Positions 11,824-22,743 are shown, numbered from the stretch's first letter. The stretch: 64,000 nt of DNA from Episyrphus balteatus (GCF_945859705.1 NC_079136.1:83204867-83268866); one strand, 5' to 3'. Translations and numbers: made by a program. Notes: a model not told the origin generated them from the sequence alone.

Positions 11824-14210
11824 ACTAGCTGACCCGGCGGACTTCGTTCCCCCTTTTCCAAGTTTTATTTCCAATTTTTGATTTTGTAATGTGTTAACCT
11901 TTTCCCATTACACATAGGTACATACATATGTAAAACTGTTTAAAATATTAAACAAAGCAAATCATTTGTTTGACAGCTATTACAAATTTTTATCGGAATT
12001 TATTCAACCAATAAAGGTTATATAATTCAAAAATATACAAAAACTGGCTCTGGTTTCACTTCTTATTTTTTTTTTGCAAAAAGTGCCTAAATCGATGAAT
12101 CCCGCCTGCCATTATAGAAAAATATGACTCATTCTCCCTTTCTTTTGTGAAACTGTTAATGATTTGTGTTTTGCACCAGAGGCCTGGAATTCCAACACCA
12201 AGAACGATCTTTTTACTTTTTTTTTGTTTAAACAACCTGTTTTCTTATGACGTTATCACGTAAAATTATCGTCCGTAAACCGACTATACAAACAACCATT
12301 GTTTTTGTTTTGTTGACTTTCGTTTTAACTTCCAAAATTTTTATTTGCGGAATGTAGCATCCACTTTCAACGCTCATTTTTAATCCACTTTAAAAATAGT
12401 ATTCTCTCTCTTACATATTTTGGTTTCATTGAAGTTTGTATTTGTTCGTTTCTAAACCGTTACCGTGTGAGTAATGTTGGAGCCAGTAACCGAAACAATA
12501 GCAATAGGATAAAATCTTAAAAAAAAACGATTAAAAATGAAAAGATTTCGTCTTAATTCTATTCATACATACGTCGAAATATTTCTTTAAAAAAAATAAA
12601 TCATTTGATTTTTATGCGGAAATTGTATTAATGGTAGTTGAAACAACTTAAACAAATTTTAAGATGCAGTCATAAATTTAATTGAGATATACTGATGGTA
12701 AACAATTTTCTTTGCGGGACTAACATTTTAAAGAGTAAATTCATGTTTGTTTTTATTACCCTTGAATATGAGCGATTTTGAACCCCAAATATTGAATTTG
12801 CTTATAACTTGACAACATACCAGGTCCAACTATAAAACAAAACCTGTCTCGAACGAACCTTATCACACACACACACAAAATTTCATAAAAATCTATATCT
12901 ACTGTCATTCGGACTTCAAATATGGAATTTAACTATAACTTGACAACAGCGACACCTACTGGGTCCATACCACACACACAAAATTTCACAAAAATCTCCA
13001 GTCTGGTCAAAATATGCAATTTTTCTAAAACTCGACAACAGCGCCACCTACCGGGTCCAATTATAAAAAAAAACCTGTCTCGGACGGACCTTATCACATA
13101 AACAAAATTTCACAAAAAATCTGTTCAGTCGTTCGTTCAAAATATGAAATTTTTCTATAACTCGACATCAGCGCCACCTACCGGGTCCAATTATGAAACA
13201 AAACCTGTCTCGGATGGACCTTATCACATCCACCAAATTTCAGAAAAATCTCTCCAGGGGGCCAATTCTGGTTCTGTGAATAAGTGAAACGAAAAGCTTT
13301 TCACTTGTTCACTCATTTTATTCTCGTTCTGTGAAAAAATGAAAACAAACATCAAAAATATTCATATGAATATATATTTTTTTCACTAAATTATTTGTGA
13401 TATCATAGGATGAGAATCGTTTTTCGTTTCAAATGAATCGAAAAAGTGAAAAGAGTGTTTGAAAGCTAAAATGAAAAAGTTTTTTTTTTCGATTCACGTT
13501 TTCACAGAACCAAATTGGCCCCCAGTCTGGTCAAAATATGAAATTTTCCTAACTCGACAACAGCGCCACCTACCGGGTCCAATTATAAAAAAACCTGTCT
13601 CGGACGGACCTTATCACATAAACAAAATTTCACAAAAATCTGTTCAGTCGTTCGTTCAAAATATGAAATTATCCTAAAACTCGACAACAGCGCCACCTAC
13701 CGGGTCCAATTTTGAAACAAAACCCGTCTCGGATAGACTTTATCACATACACAACATTTCATAAAAATCTGCCCAGTCTTTCGTTCAAAATATGCAATTT
13801 TCCTAAAATTCGACAACAGCGCCACCTACCGGGTCCAATTATAAAAAAAACTGTCTGGGACGGACCTTATCACATAAACAAAATTTCACAAAAATCTGTC
13901 CAGTCGTTCGTTCAAAATATACAATTTTCCTAAAACTCGACAACAGCGCCACCTACCGGGTCCAATTATAAAACAATCCTATCTCGGATGGACTTTATCA
14001 CATACACAAAATTTCACAAAAATCTGTCCAGTCGTTCGTTCAGAATATGCAATTTTCCTACAACTCGACAACAGCGCCACCTACCGGGTCCAATTATGAA
14101 ACAAAACCTGTCTCTGATGGACCTTATCACACCCACCAAATTTCAGAAAAATCTGTCCAGTCGTTTAGAAGGAGTAGGCTCACAAACAAACGCACAGGAG
14201 AATTATATAT
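11824..14210 (+). repeat. Interspersed repeat with GACCCGGCGGACTTCG head and a 129-bp tandem array
   Basis: The unit starts with CTAGCTGACCCGGCGGACTT at 11826 and ends with AGTCGTTTAGAAGGAGTAGG and CACAGGAGAATTATATAT before 14211. From about 12780 to 14160 it contains around nine copies of a unit carrying CAGCGCCACCTACCGGGTCC, with a spacing of 129-131 bp in the best part (about 13548, 13677, 13806, 13935, 14060). Head and tail motifs of this kind are widespread in insect genomes, but I cannot assign a class. The similar peptides read across the array are translation artefacts. Confidence 0.65.
13258..13522. mobile_element. MITE inserted in one unit of the 129-bp array
   Basis: Inverted ends GGGGCCAATTCTGGTTCTGT and its near reverse complement, ending at 13522, are flanked by CAG on both sides (13255-13257 and 13523-13525). 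The uninterrupted site CTCCAGTCTGGTCAAAATAT is seen in a neighbouring unit at about 12998. The inner part is rich in GTGAAAA/TTTTCAC and AT. Confidence 0.75.
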
Positions 14211-14461
14211 CTGTGGCCACAACCAATAACCGCTTAAGTGAGTTAAGACAAAAAATTTTCAGTGGTCTTATGATGCTTTCCAATTCAAAGTCTACATATT
14301 TTTACTGTTTTAACTATAAAAAACGATAGATTTAAACCATCTACATCGAGTTAATAAAAGATTGAGTTGTTTTTGAGGTAAATTAAAAAATGCGGAGCAT
14401 TATAGTAAAACTTAATTTTGTTTTCTTTTTCGACTTAAGCGGTTATTGGTTGTGGCCACAG
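14211..14461. mobile_element. MITE at the tail of the array repeat
   Basis: CTGTGGCCACAACCAATAAC at 14211 and its reverse complement GTTATTGGTTGTGGCCACAG ending at 14461 form near-perfect inverted repeats of about 29 bp. It sits exactly in the ATATAT tail of the preceding interspersed repeat, with ATATAT on both sides. Confidence 0.75.
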
Positions 14462-14789
14462 ATATATAAGATATAAATTTAAAAAAAATCCTCTAATATT
14501 TTTTCTATACCTCTTACTCGCCTTGTATCAAAGTGAATTTCTTCTTTTCTTATTTCTTAAGACTGTGCATCTAATTTTTTGATTATTCCCAGATATTTCC
14601 TTTACGATTTGATCGATTTTTTGTCTTATTTTGCACAATTAGGTGTACTAAAACTTATCACTTTAGTAATATGTATTGTATTCCAAGATATTAAAAATGT
14701 ATTCTTGAATCACAAAAAATCGAAAAGCAAATCCATTTTGTTTGTGTTGAAAATATTTATTTAATGTGATTACTTTGCTCGATCGAGAT

Positions 14790-15665
14790 GAAAAATACAA
14801 TTTTTCGGTTCATTTTTTGTTCAGTTTTTAAAGTTTTTGTCGAAATATCTTGAATTTTTTTTGTCCCATTTACTTGCACATATCATGTAGATACGGATTG
14901 ACTTGAAAAAAGTTTAAAAATTCATACTTTTTGAAAAAAATAACGTACAAAAGGGGATAAGCTCCAAAAAACGTACCCTATGGAATTCACGCCCGGATAA
15001 TTAAAAGACCGGTCCAATACTTAATTTCTTGTACCGAGGAATAACGTGACATTCTTAACTTTATGACAATAATCGCAACTTGCATAAATATAGCAGCTTC
15101 GAGCCTCCAGCCTATTCCGAAATCGTAGAATCAAAACGTTCCCAAGCTCCTTTTTGTGTTGGTCTGGAGTTATGGCGTTTTCCACAATATAAAAAGAACC
15201 TCATCCCTGAGATAGTACAACAGCCAATAATGACAAGAGGATGTTTTTTTATTGGAATAATGTACTTTGAATAGCTGTGCTCGTCTGGTCTTATAAAGAA
15301 AAAAACTACCCCAAAATCTAAGAACATGTTTTACTTTCCAGACGATCAGGGCTTCTATATTTATGCAAGTTGCGATCCTTGTCATAAAGTTAACAATGTC
15401 ACGTTATTCCTCGGTACAATAAATTAAGTATTGGATCGGTCTGGTAATTATGCGGGCGTGAATTCCATATTGTACGTTTTTTGGAGCTTATCCCCTTTTG
15501 TACGTTATTTTTTTTCAAAAAGTATGAATTTTTAAACTTTTTTCAAGTCAATCCGTATCTACATGATATGTGCAAGTAAATGGGACAAAAAAAATTCAAG
15601 ATATTTCGACAAAAACTTAAAAAAACTGAGCAAAAACTGAACCGAAAAATTCTATTTTTTTCGCT
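14790..15665. repeat. Large palindromic element, arms of about 330 bp
   Basis: The left arm (about 14800-15095) and right arm (about 15355-15660) are reverse complements. Shared blocks include CATATCATGTAGATACGGAT, GAGGAATAACGTGACATT and AACTTGCATAAATATAG. The unique centre, about 15100-15350, holds GTTATGGCGTTTTCCACAAT. A diverged relative of one arm plus the centre lies at 46105-47210. ORFs in the arms are mirror images and are not genes. Confidence 0.75.
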
Positions 15666-16550
15666 TGGGCCTAATAATATGGCAAGGTACTGTATGTTCG
15701 ATACTAGACCGTGAGCTGAAAGCGAATATTTCTGACAATGGGTCATATGCATAAAAAATATTAAATGCTTTTACTTGAAAAATTGTAAAAGATGAACTTT
15801 TTTATCCACATTTTGTGCAAATCAAATCAAGTTTATACTAATTAATTTCATATTGCTAGTATTTACTATTTTTTATGCATACGGGCCAATATCTAAGAAG
15901 ATTCGCATTCATATAGCGATAGCAAATACTTTCGTCTACCGGCATTTCTTGGTGCTATTTCTAAGAAAAAGTTCAATAACAAGCCATTTTCTTACCATTA
16001 AGGAAACAAAAAAAATGTCGCTACTACAATAATTACAGATCTTCTATCTCTGATACCAAATAATGTAGTTAAGTTTAAATCGAGCCATTTGTCCTTAATT
16101 TGTTGTTTCTTAGATAGCATTTTTTGTGTAGAAAACAACTACATACAGCTCCATTCCGAATGAAAACTCCCGGAGAAATGTGTTCGAGAAAAGCTAAAGG
16201 AGATCCTCTCTTCGTTTTTTCATCATTATTAATGTTCTAAGAATTGTTCGATTGGGAGTTCTTCTCCCCAACAAATTTCCTTGGAAGTTTTCATTCAGAA
16301 TAAGGCTAATAGTAAACCAATTTTAGCCTTTGTTATTACACAGACACAAGAGTTGTGGAAAAAAATTAGAATAAAAACCATCAGCTCTATCATCAATGTC
16401 GTTTTGATGAAAACGTTCAGGAAAATGACAAGCTCCAAAAGTGATAGTTGCCATTTTTGCTAACTTTTTCTTAAACGTAATAATTAAGATATTCTATAGA
16501 AAGTCTTCCATTATTAAAAAGCCACAAATCAGTTAAAAAATAAGTTTTGA
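15666..16550. other. Noncoding stretch with weak foldback structure
   Basis: AT-rich sequence between the palindrome and the RpS25 3' end. CCGAATGAAAACTCCCGG near 16155 is partly mirrored by TTGGAAGTTTTCATTCAG near 16280, so part of it is probably a decayed foldback element. No gene seen. Confidence 0.4.
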
Positions 16551-16554
16551 CGAG

Positions 16555-16560
16555 TTTATT
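16555..16560 (-). terminator. Polyadenylation signal AATAAA of RpS25
   Basis: On the minus strand AATAAA lies about 45 nt after the RpS25 stop, consistent with the short 3' UTR usual for ribosomal protein mRNAs. Confidence 0.65.
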
Positions 16561-16604
16561 ATCCCTAAAACATACAAATTAAACTTTGTATAGATTTTCC
16601 GGGC

Positions 16605-17273
16605 TTACGCATCATCACCCTTTGTGGCCCTTGTGTAGATAACTTGAGAATGATGTTGTACAACTTGACGGATCAAACCTGAAAAACAAATATAAATTAA
16701 AAATAAAGAAAATCTTTTGACAAACTCACCCTTGTCTCTAAGTTCAACCAAAGCCCTCTTGGCCAATGAACCACGAATCTTCAAACGTTCAGAAACGACT
16801 GAGGGGGTGATCAATTTGTATTGTGGCACTTCCTTGTACAATTTCTCGTAAGTGGCTTCATCGAAAAGGATCTGGTTGTTCAACTTATCCCTCACTTTAC
16901 CCTTGGACCACTTCTTCTTCTTGGCCTTGCCACCGCCGCCTCCTTCCTTCTTCTTTTGGGTCTTTTGTGGCTGCTTAGCCGAGGATTTTGAATCCTTTTT
17001 TGGCGGCTATAAAAATTAAACACAACGTTAATTATTTTCATCATATTTTTCTTTTCACATTTATTTTATAGAAAAAATGAATAATGTCACATGTGCATCG
17101 CACAAACATTTAACTTTTTGGCAAATTATTAACAAACGCGAACAAAATTATTAGGATTTTTAGTTTTAAATGGAAAGAATCGAATTATTTATTGTTTTTA
17201 AGCAATTTTCTTCAATTTAATAGTTTAAATTTAATATATTTTCGGATTTCTATTATTTAGCACGACTTACCAT
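16605..17273 (-). CDS. RpS25: 40S ribosomal protein eS25
   Basis: Three coding exons join to 117 aa: the start codon alone at 17273-17271, then 17006-16730 and 16678-16605. Introns are 264 and 51 nt with GT/AG ends. The sequence begins MPPKKDSKSSAKQ, runs through a Lys/Gly-rich tail, then the conserved winged-helix core (WSKGKVRDKLNNQILFDEAT, KLITPSVVSERLKIRGSLAK) and ends HSQVIYTRATKGDDA. The length equals that of Drosophila RpS25. It is a small-subunit protein near the ribosomal head. Splicing places the first intron directly after ATG (ATG|GTAAGT). A pyrimidine-rich TCT-type initiator lies 23 nt upstream. Identity is secure. Confidence 0.97.
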
Positions 17274-17287
17274 CTCGAAAACTTCAA

Positions 17288-17300
17288 TGCAAAAAGATGG
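17288..17300 (-). promoter_or_regulatory. Probable TCT/TOP initiator of RpS25
   Basis: The minus strand reads CATCTTTTTGCATTG with the candidate +1 C at 17296, giving a 23-nt leader before the ATG. Fly ribosomal protein genes typically start at such a TCT motif and have 5' terminal oligopyrimidine mRNAs. Almost the same string, TTCTTTTTGCATAG, precedes Tctp at 38737. The start site is inferred, not shown. Confidence 0.6.
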
Positions 17301-17394
17301 AGGACGGAAGTTATCGGTAGTACCAAAACCTAGAGAAAAAAATTAGACGTATTAGATAGGGAAGGTACCAAAAAAGACGAAAAGTCTAATTACC

Positions 17395-17530
17395 ATTGGG
17401 GATTGGAAAAGTTGAAATGCGCTACCGGTGGTCAACATTTGCAACCAAATAAACAGGACGGAAGGAACTAGCGCCGCGTTGTTGTGAGAAATGACAACAG
17501 AAGTGTCAAGCTGTCAAGCCTGACATTTTT
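17395..17530. promoter_or_regulatory. Putative bidirectional promoter between RpS25 and the Gln-rich gene, copy 1
   Basis: The block contains GGAAAAGTTGAAATGCGCTA, CAACCAAATAAACAGGACGG, then AGCTGTCAAGCCTGACA and a T-run followed by GTAAACAAACAC. The whole block recurs in inverted orientation at 22400-22540, and a core of it recurs at 19850-19985. Because it separates the RpS25 start from the start of the duplicated plus-strand gene, a shared divergent promoter is the simplest reading. Confidence 0.5.
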
Positions 17531-18180
17531 TTTTTTTTTGTAAACAAACACTTTTCTTTCACATTCAGTGGTCGATTATTTTTTGAAAAAAGTCACATTT
17601 AAAACATTTATATTCATAAAAAGTAAATTAAATATCAGAATGTTAAAAAAAACTTCATATAATTCAAGTAAACAAGTGCGGTGTCGTGTTATTTACATAA
17701 ATTTCGTTATTTCTGTCGTCGGTCTCTATCCCCTTTGTGTTTGGCAACCTCGAAGTCGTTTTGTCGGTCGCATCTCGGGCTGCGCAAAAACGAACCCAAA
17801 AAAAAAAGAAACAAAAAACCTTGCGTGAAAAGTTGAAGATCAATAAAGACAACAAAATGATTCCAACTGCTGGTGGCAAGTCACAACAACAACCGAACCA
17901 GGATCTAAGAAGAAGGCTGAACATGAAGCAGAACCAACAAAACTACACAACAACAGCAGTGTCATCACCAGCAACATCAGCAGGGGAATAAAGATAAAGT
18001 CATACTACGTAGGTAAGTTCTATTTGGTCAGAAAAACATATAGCTAATGGAGCTTTAAACTATCCTGCAGCCTGCACAGCTACACATTTAAAAGAATTTT
18101 TTATTAATTGAAAATCTTCTGTTTTTATCCTTTCTTTCAGATCATCATCTGACCTCCTAGAACCTAGATGATAGTCTAAC
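17530..18180 (+). CDS. Gln-rich gene divergent to RpS25, copy A; 44-aa ORF, function unknown
   Basis: A leader rich in TCGGTC/GTCGGT motifs (17715-17775) precedes an ATG at 17857 that opens a 44-residue reading frame, MIPTAGGKSQQQPNQDLRRR, ending TTTAVSSPATSAGE at 17991. A possible intron follows (CTACGTAG|GTAAGTTC near 18012, acceptor TCTTTCAG near 18140). Related nucleotide sequence occurs at 18790-19820, 19970-20930 and 21370-22400. I do not recognise the family. It may be a tiny intact gene, a truncated copy of a longer Gln-rich protein, or a 5' UTR with a chance ORF. The leader, spacing and head-to-head arrangement with RpS25 are clear; the protein is uncertain. Confidence 0.4.
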
Positions 18181-18789
18181 GATTAGATTAAATGGTAGCA
18201 GAAGTTATATTAATAAATAATTATAATTATAAAATGAAAGAAATAATATCGCTTTATACAAATAATAATTGAAATAAAAATGTATATATATTTGTATGTA
18301 CATACAAAATAATTTAATTTTTTTTCTGCTCCTGGGTTATTTCCTAAAATAAATGCAGTATCTATGTAAGTATTATCTGCTCTCAAGTTAAGTTAAGTTA
18401 AGTGGTGCATTTAAACACTGGCAAGTTTTCCTTGAAGGAACCACTGACCTCAATGCAATTACAATTTTTGTTTATGCAAAAAAAAATCTATTCATATAGT
18501 TGTTCAATTAAAAACGAAGAAAAAATAACAACAATAATAAAAAATTATTTTTATTTTAAATTGAACGTATTCAAAATAGGTTTAATATTTAAAAGATTAA
18601 AAATTTAATCTGCGTAACAGCATTCAGTATAGTATTTAAACAATTCAATTTGAAAGTTATAAATTAATGTAATTTCAGCAGACGCAATACGGCTTCATCA
18701 TTCCTTTTATATATATAATTTGTAATATAATCGCCAGGATCCTGATGCACCTGCAGGCCTGGTGTTTTTTTTTTAACTTTCATCGGTAG

Positions 18790-19820
18790 ACGATGTTTTT
18801 TCACTTGAATGCATTCGGATGATCTAATACGGGCATGTTAATGCTTACGGCTACAGGTGCTGAAGAATTGTCTCCACTTCTTTGTTGTTGTTTGGCATTA
18901 ACCTGATAGAAAAACATATTTTTATAAAAAAAATCATGCTAAACGATTAAAATCAAATACCTACTTACCTCATTGCCTGCCTCAGCGGAATCTGTTATGG
19001 GATAATTATGTTGAAGGTGATTCCACCGACTGCAATCTCCCGAATTGTAATCACCAGATTATCATCTTTTCCGCTCCATCTCTTTCTCTACCAGAAGATT
19101 GCCTATTGCGTCCAACATCAATGTCAGACTTATGGGAATGCATTTTTTCAAAAATGCTCTCAATGTCTGCTTGCAATATTGAAGCTGTGTTGTTTGCATT
19201 AGAGCTCATTACCATGCCGCTGAATTACTTATATCCTTGCCTTCACCACAAATAAAACTCTCGCTTACACTGGCCGATGATGTTGAGGATTTTGTGCTTA
19301 CACCCGCAGTTGAATCAATTGATTTTAAAGACGTCTTCTTGAAGAAGGTCAGCCAACATATGTATTTGACATTTTGAAGAATCGAATTGCTTTGGAATCC
19401 ACTCCAGCCTCAGATGACTCTGAGAGCCTAGTCTTTTTTTTCAACAGCTTTTTCGTAGTTACAACATGGGGCTGGGCTGGTTGCATCTGTTGATATTGTT
19501 GCTGTTGGGCCCGTTTGTTGCATCTTGGGAAACGACAAAGAGCAAGTTCCACATTTAATGATATTGGACTGATGAGCTTTAGCCGAGAAAACATTCGTTT
19601 TCTCATACATCAAAATCGAGACGCGACCGCACAACGATTTCGGACGACAACAACACGATGGTAACAAAATATTTAATTCCGAATAAGTTTTATAAAAATT
19701 ACGTTAACACGACACTAATATTTAATTTGTATGAACTTCTTTTTTAAGATTTTTGTATTGCTTTTTATGTATTTAATTGTATTAAACAGAAAGAAAACAT
19801 TGAAATGCGAAAGAAAATTG
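18790..19820 (-). pseudogene. Gln-rich gene, inverted copy B, frame-broken
   Basis: Read leftward from about 19820 it repeats the leader seen in the other copies (TGTAAACAAACA, then GGTCGCGTCTCGATT at about 19620). It continues into a reading frame with RAQQQQYQQMQPAQPHVV and a Lys-rich stretch. Downstream, MSSNANNTASILQADIES and EKMHSHKSDIDV are readable, but frames change several times with stops between. A probable intron lies at about 18970-18905 (GAG|GTAAGTAG ... CTATCAG|GTTAATGCC), at the same relative place as in copy C. Retained intron structure points to genomic duplication, not retroposition. The parent family is not recognised. Confidence 0.55.
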
Positions 19821-19849
19821 TTTGTTTACAAAAAAAAAAAAAAAAATGG

Positions 19850-19985
19850 CCTGACAGCTTGACGTAAACAAAACTATTTCCAATTTGTGAAGGCTAGGTG
19901 GCGCTAGTTCTTTCCGTCCTGTATATTTGGTTGCAATTTTTGACCACTACAAGCTGTCAGGCCATTTTTTTTTTGTTGTAAACAA
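19850..19985. promoter_or_regulatory. Shared head-to-head promoter segment, copy 2
   Basis: The core TAGGTGGCGCTAGTTCTTTC, CCGTCCTGTATATTTGGTTG is flanked on both sides by outward-pointing AGCTGTCAGGCCATTTTTTT blocks. Copies B and C start from the two sides. This differs from copy 1, where one side is RpS25. Confidence 0.5.
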
Positions 19986-20930
19986 ACACTCATCAAAAAT
20001 TTCTTTTGGGGTTTATTGTTTTGTAAAAATTCATATGTAATACAATTAAATACATAAAAAGGAATATAAATATAAAATGCTTGAAAAAGTAGTTCATACA
20101 ATTTGAACAAGTATGTAGTGTGGTGTTTACATAAATGTAATTTTTATTAAGTTTATTCGTTCAGTCGGTCGTTGTCGTCCGCAGTCGTTTGTGTCGGTCG
20201 CGTCTCGATTAAATTTTGGTGTATAAGTACACGAGTTTTCTCGAAAAACACCATTGCTGTTGGCATAGTTTTTTTTTACAAATCAGAAATAATGGCTGAT
20301 GGTAATAAGCTGTAATTCAAACAACGCATCAATATTGGAAACAGACATTGAGAGCTTTTTGAAAATATGCATTCCGAATTTCCGATAAGTCTGACAATGA
20401 TGCAGGAGGCAATGGACCAGCTTCTTGTGGAGGATGAGATGGAGCAGGAGGTGATAATCTGTTAATTACAAGTCAGGAGAACCAAACCAGATTCCACTGA
20501 AGCAGGTATGAGGTGAGTTTCGCTTTTAACTTTAATCGTTAACATATTCCCTTTAAAATTATTTTTTTCTATCAAGATAGTGCCAAACAACATCAACAGC
20601 AACAAAAAGTTCTTGTGCAAGACATCAAACAGATTCAACAGTTCTTGGAGAGTGTTGGAGTATTGCAGACCAGCGATGGCCTTAGATCAAGCAACACTTC
20701 AAATGATTGGAGACAACAATCAAATTGTGACTGTAAAACAAAGCGATAATCCAGCAGGGTCACGGAGATCATGTTCTTGGTGACCTCGGTGTTCAAATTA
20801 CCATGTCCGTTTCATATACCTACCATTGATTCAATGGAATGGAAATTGAAGGTACCGTCTTTGCAACGACACAGCTGTTGGTGAAACAGCGTTAGAAGTC
20901 ATCTAATTTGACAAATTCATACTGTTTTGA
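19970..20930 (+). pseudogene. Gln-rich gene, copy C, frame-broken
   Basis: The leader repeats TTCAGTCGGTCGTTGTCGTC and GGTCGCGTCTCGATT (20160-20215). An ATG at 20292 (MADGNKL) meets a stop after seven codons. The region 20325-20515 is homologous to copy B (ACAGACATTGAGAGC, GATGAGATGGAGCAGGAGG). After a probable intron, 20575 onward reads AKQHQQQQKVLVQDIKQIQQ and, in another frame, LDQATLQMIGDNNQIVTVKQ. Stops and frame changes show it is not one intact ORF. The family is unknown. Confidence 0.5.
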
Positions 20931-21369
20931 TATCTAAAATTTAAAAAGTAGCAATTTTTTTTCATTGGAATTCGTTGTAGATCGAACTTTTGGTTCTTTT
21001 TAATTCTACATAGATATATTAGAGGAAAACTTTCAAATTGTATAGTTTAAGTTCTTTATTGTTACGGTGATTCAGTTTTTAATTATTTAAATATACATAA
21101 AATTCATTGTGAATACATTTAATTTGATTTTTATTTGGACTGATTTTTGAGTAAATTTATTGAATAATTATAAGAATTGAAATTGTGTTTTTTTTTGCAT
21201 ACAAAATGTCTATAAATTATGTAGGCGATAAAAATAACCTTATGCTGGTGTTTCTTGAATTTGGACTCGATATGTTGTTGAATAAGTTTCTAGAGAAAAA
21301 TAATTGAAACTGATTAGAAGAATTTTCATTAAATAACAAAAAATACAATAAAAACCTGATCATATTCCA

Positions 21370-22400
21370 ACTGAGACATGCGAGAAAACTTCACTGGCGT
21401 CAGTTATATTAGTCGTTATATTTGAAAGTGGTCTAAGTCACATTTTGCTTCCTTTCCAAAAAAATTTCAATTTATTGAATCAAAAACAACTATTTAGCGG
21501 AATTTTATGTTCAAATATATAAAAACGTATAATTAGCCCATCTACGGGATACAGTGGCAGATTTGATGCAACACTGATTTGATGCAACACCAATGGATTT
21601 AAATGGCTATCTTCCTGAGAAGATGTTTTACAGAGAACAACTTTTAAATTTATTTGATTATCCTTTGCGTTTCCAGTTACTTGCGGAGCCAGCTTCAGGA
21701 ACTTTTTTTTCAAAAATGTGTAAATGAGTGAACCAGTCTTTTCATCTCCAAAATCAGTAAAGAAACACCAATGGATTTAATTTGGTCAACTTCGTTCGAA
21801 CGCACTCGATGCCAACATTCTGCTATGCAGATCAAGAACATCTGTTTGCAAGCCGACGAAACGGGGTGGTTCTTCTCAGTCAATTCTCAGATAATTCCTC
21901 TGCTGATCCTGTTGCTGGTAATGCAACTGCTGTTGTGGACGAGATCCATGGGATTGGTTTTATTGTTGAGCAGAATGAAATGTTGATCCTGCTTCTGTTC
22001 TTGTTCTGGTCTGTTGTTGTTTTTGTGGCTTGCCGACACCCGTTGGTACCTATATTTTTTTGATTGTTGTCCTTTTTGGTGTTCAACTTTTTTTTGTTCT
22101 TTTGGTGATTGTTTTCTGCCAAGCGACCTACACAAAGACTTCGAGGGTGTCAAACACAACATGGATGACGATCGACGACGGTAACAAGGACAATCTTCAG
22201 AATATACTTTCTTTCACATTTATGTAAATAATACGACACTACTTAGGTACATTTGATTTATTTGAACACCTTTTTCTTAATTTTGTATATTTATGTTACT
22301 TTTTATGTATGTAAATTTTTTAAATTAATTTTTGCACAATAAAATCGCGAACGTAAAACGAAACCAATGAAATGCGAAAGAAAAATGTTTTGTTTACAAA
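21370..22400 (-). pseudogene. Gln-rich gene, copy D, decayed
   Basis: Read leftward from about 22400, this has the same TGTAAACAAAACATTTTTCT leader. It then has a stretch (about 22120-21880) whose translation, KKLNTKKDNNQKN ... TTAVALPATGSAEE, parallels REKLKINKDNKM ... TTAVSSPATSAGE of copy A. An open segment, KKKFLKLAPQVTGNAKDNQI, lies at 21715-21640. The parts are in different frames. Copy D begins at the inverted promoter block 22400-22540. Confidence 0.5.
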
Positions 22401-22540
22401 AAAATGTCAGATGACTTGACAGCTGGACGTGTGTTGTCATTTCCCATAGCAAGGTGGCGCTGGTTCCTTCCGTCCTGTTTATTTAGTTGCAAATTTTGAC
22501 CACTGGTAGCGCATTTCAACTTTTCCAATCCCCAATTTGG
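22400..22540. promoter_or_regulatory. Inverted copy of the RpS25-side promoter block, copy 3
   Basis: CCTTCCGTCCTGTTTATTTA, GGTAGCGCATTTCAACTTTT and CCAATCCCCAATTTGGGTAG repeat, in reverse complement, the sequence upstream of RpS25 at 17395-17480. No RpS25 exon follows; a foldback MITE begins at 22572. The duplication therefore ends within the RpS25 5' flank. Confidence 0.6.
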
Positions 22541-22571
22541 GTAGTACCACAATGAAATTAGATTAGTTTAA

Positions 22572-22743
22572 AGGCTTGGCCACACCGGAGGGTACGCGGT
22601 AGAGGTACAGGTAAAGGTACGGGTATTTGTATGGAAAAAATTCCAAACTGACACATCAACGTTCGGGTGTGGAATTTTTTTAATACAAATATCGTTGCCG
22701 CTACCCGTACCGCTACCGCGTACCCTCCGGTGTGGCCAAGCCT
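22572..22743. mobile_element. 172-bp foldback MITE, TAA target duplication
   Basis: Ends AGGCTTGGCCACACCGGAGG and reverse complement, flanked by TAA on both sides (22569-22571, 22744-22746). The centre has CCAAACTGACACATCAACG, also found in the 5331-5660 element, so the two are one family. 3-bp TAA duplications are typical of PIF/Harbinger-type elements. Confidence 0.8.

Noticed and set aside
13459..14329. Repeated peptide with RQQRHLPGPIIKK and DGPYHINKISQKSVQS
   Set aside because: It is the translation of the 129-bp noncoding tandem units; similar peptides arise in several frames, and the array belongs to an interspersed repeat.
17272..17410. RpS25 transcript starting at the CAACTTTTCC block near 17405
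   Set aside because: It also has a pyrimidine run and a possible donor, but the TCT motif at 17296 with a short leader fits RpS25 better, and the distal block is duplicated with the divergent gene. Not excluded.
19349..19667. A zinc-finger protein in copy B (KCGTCSLSFPKMQQ)
   Set aside because: Only one CxxC-like pair is seen and no histidines follow. Insufficient for a C2H2 finger.
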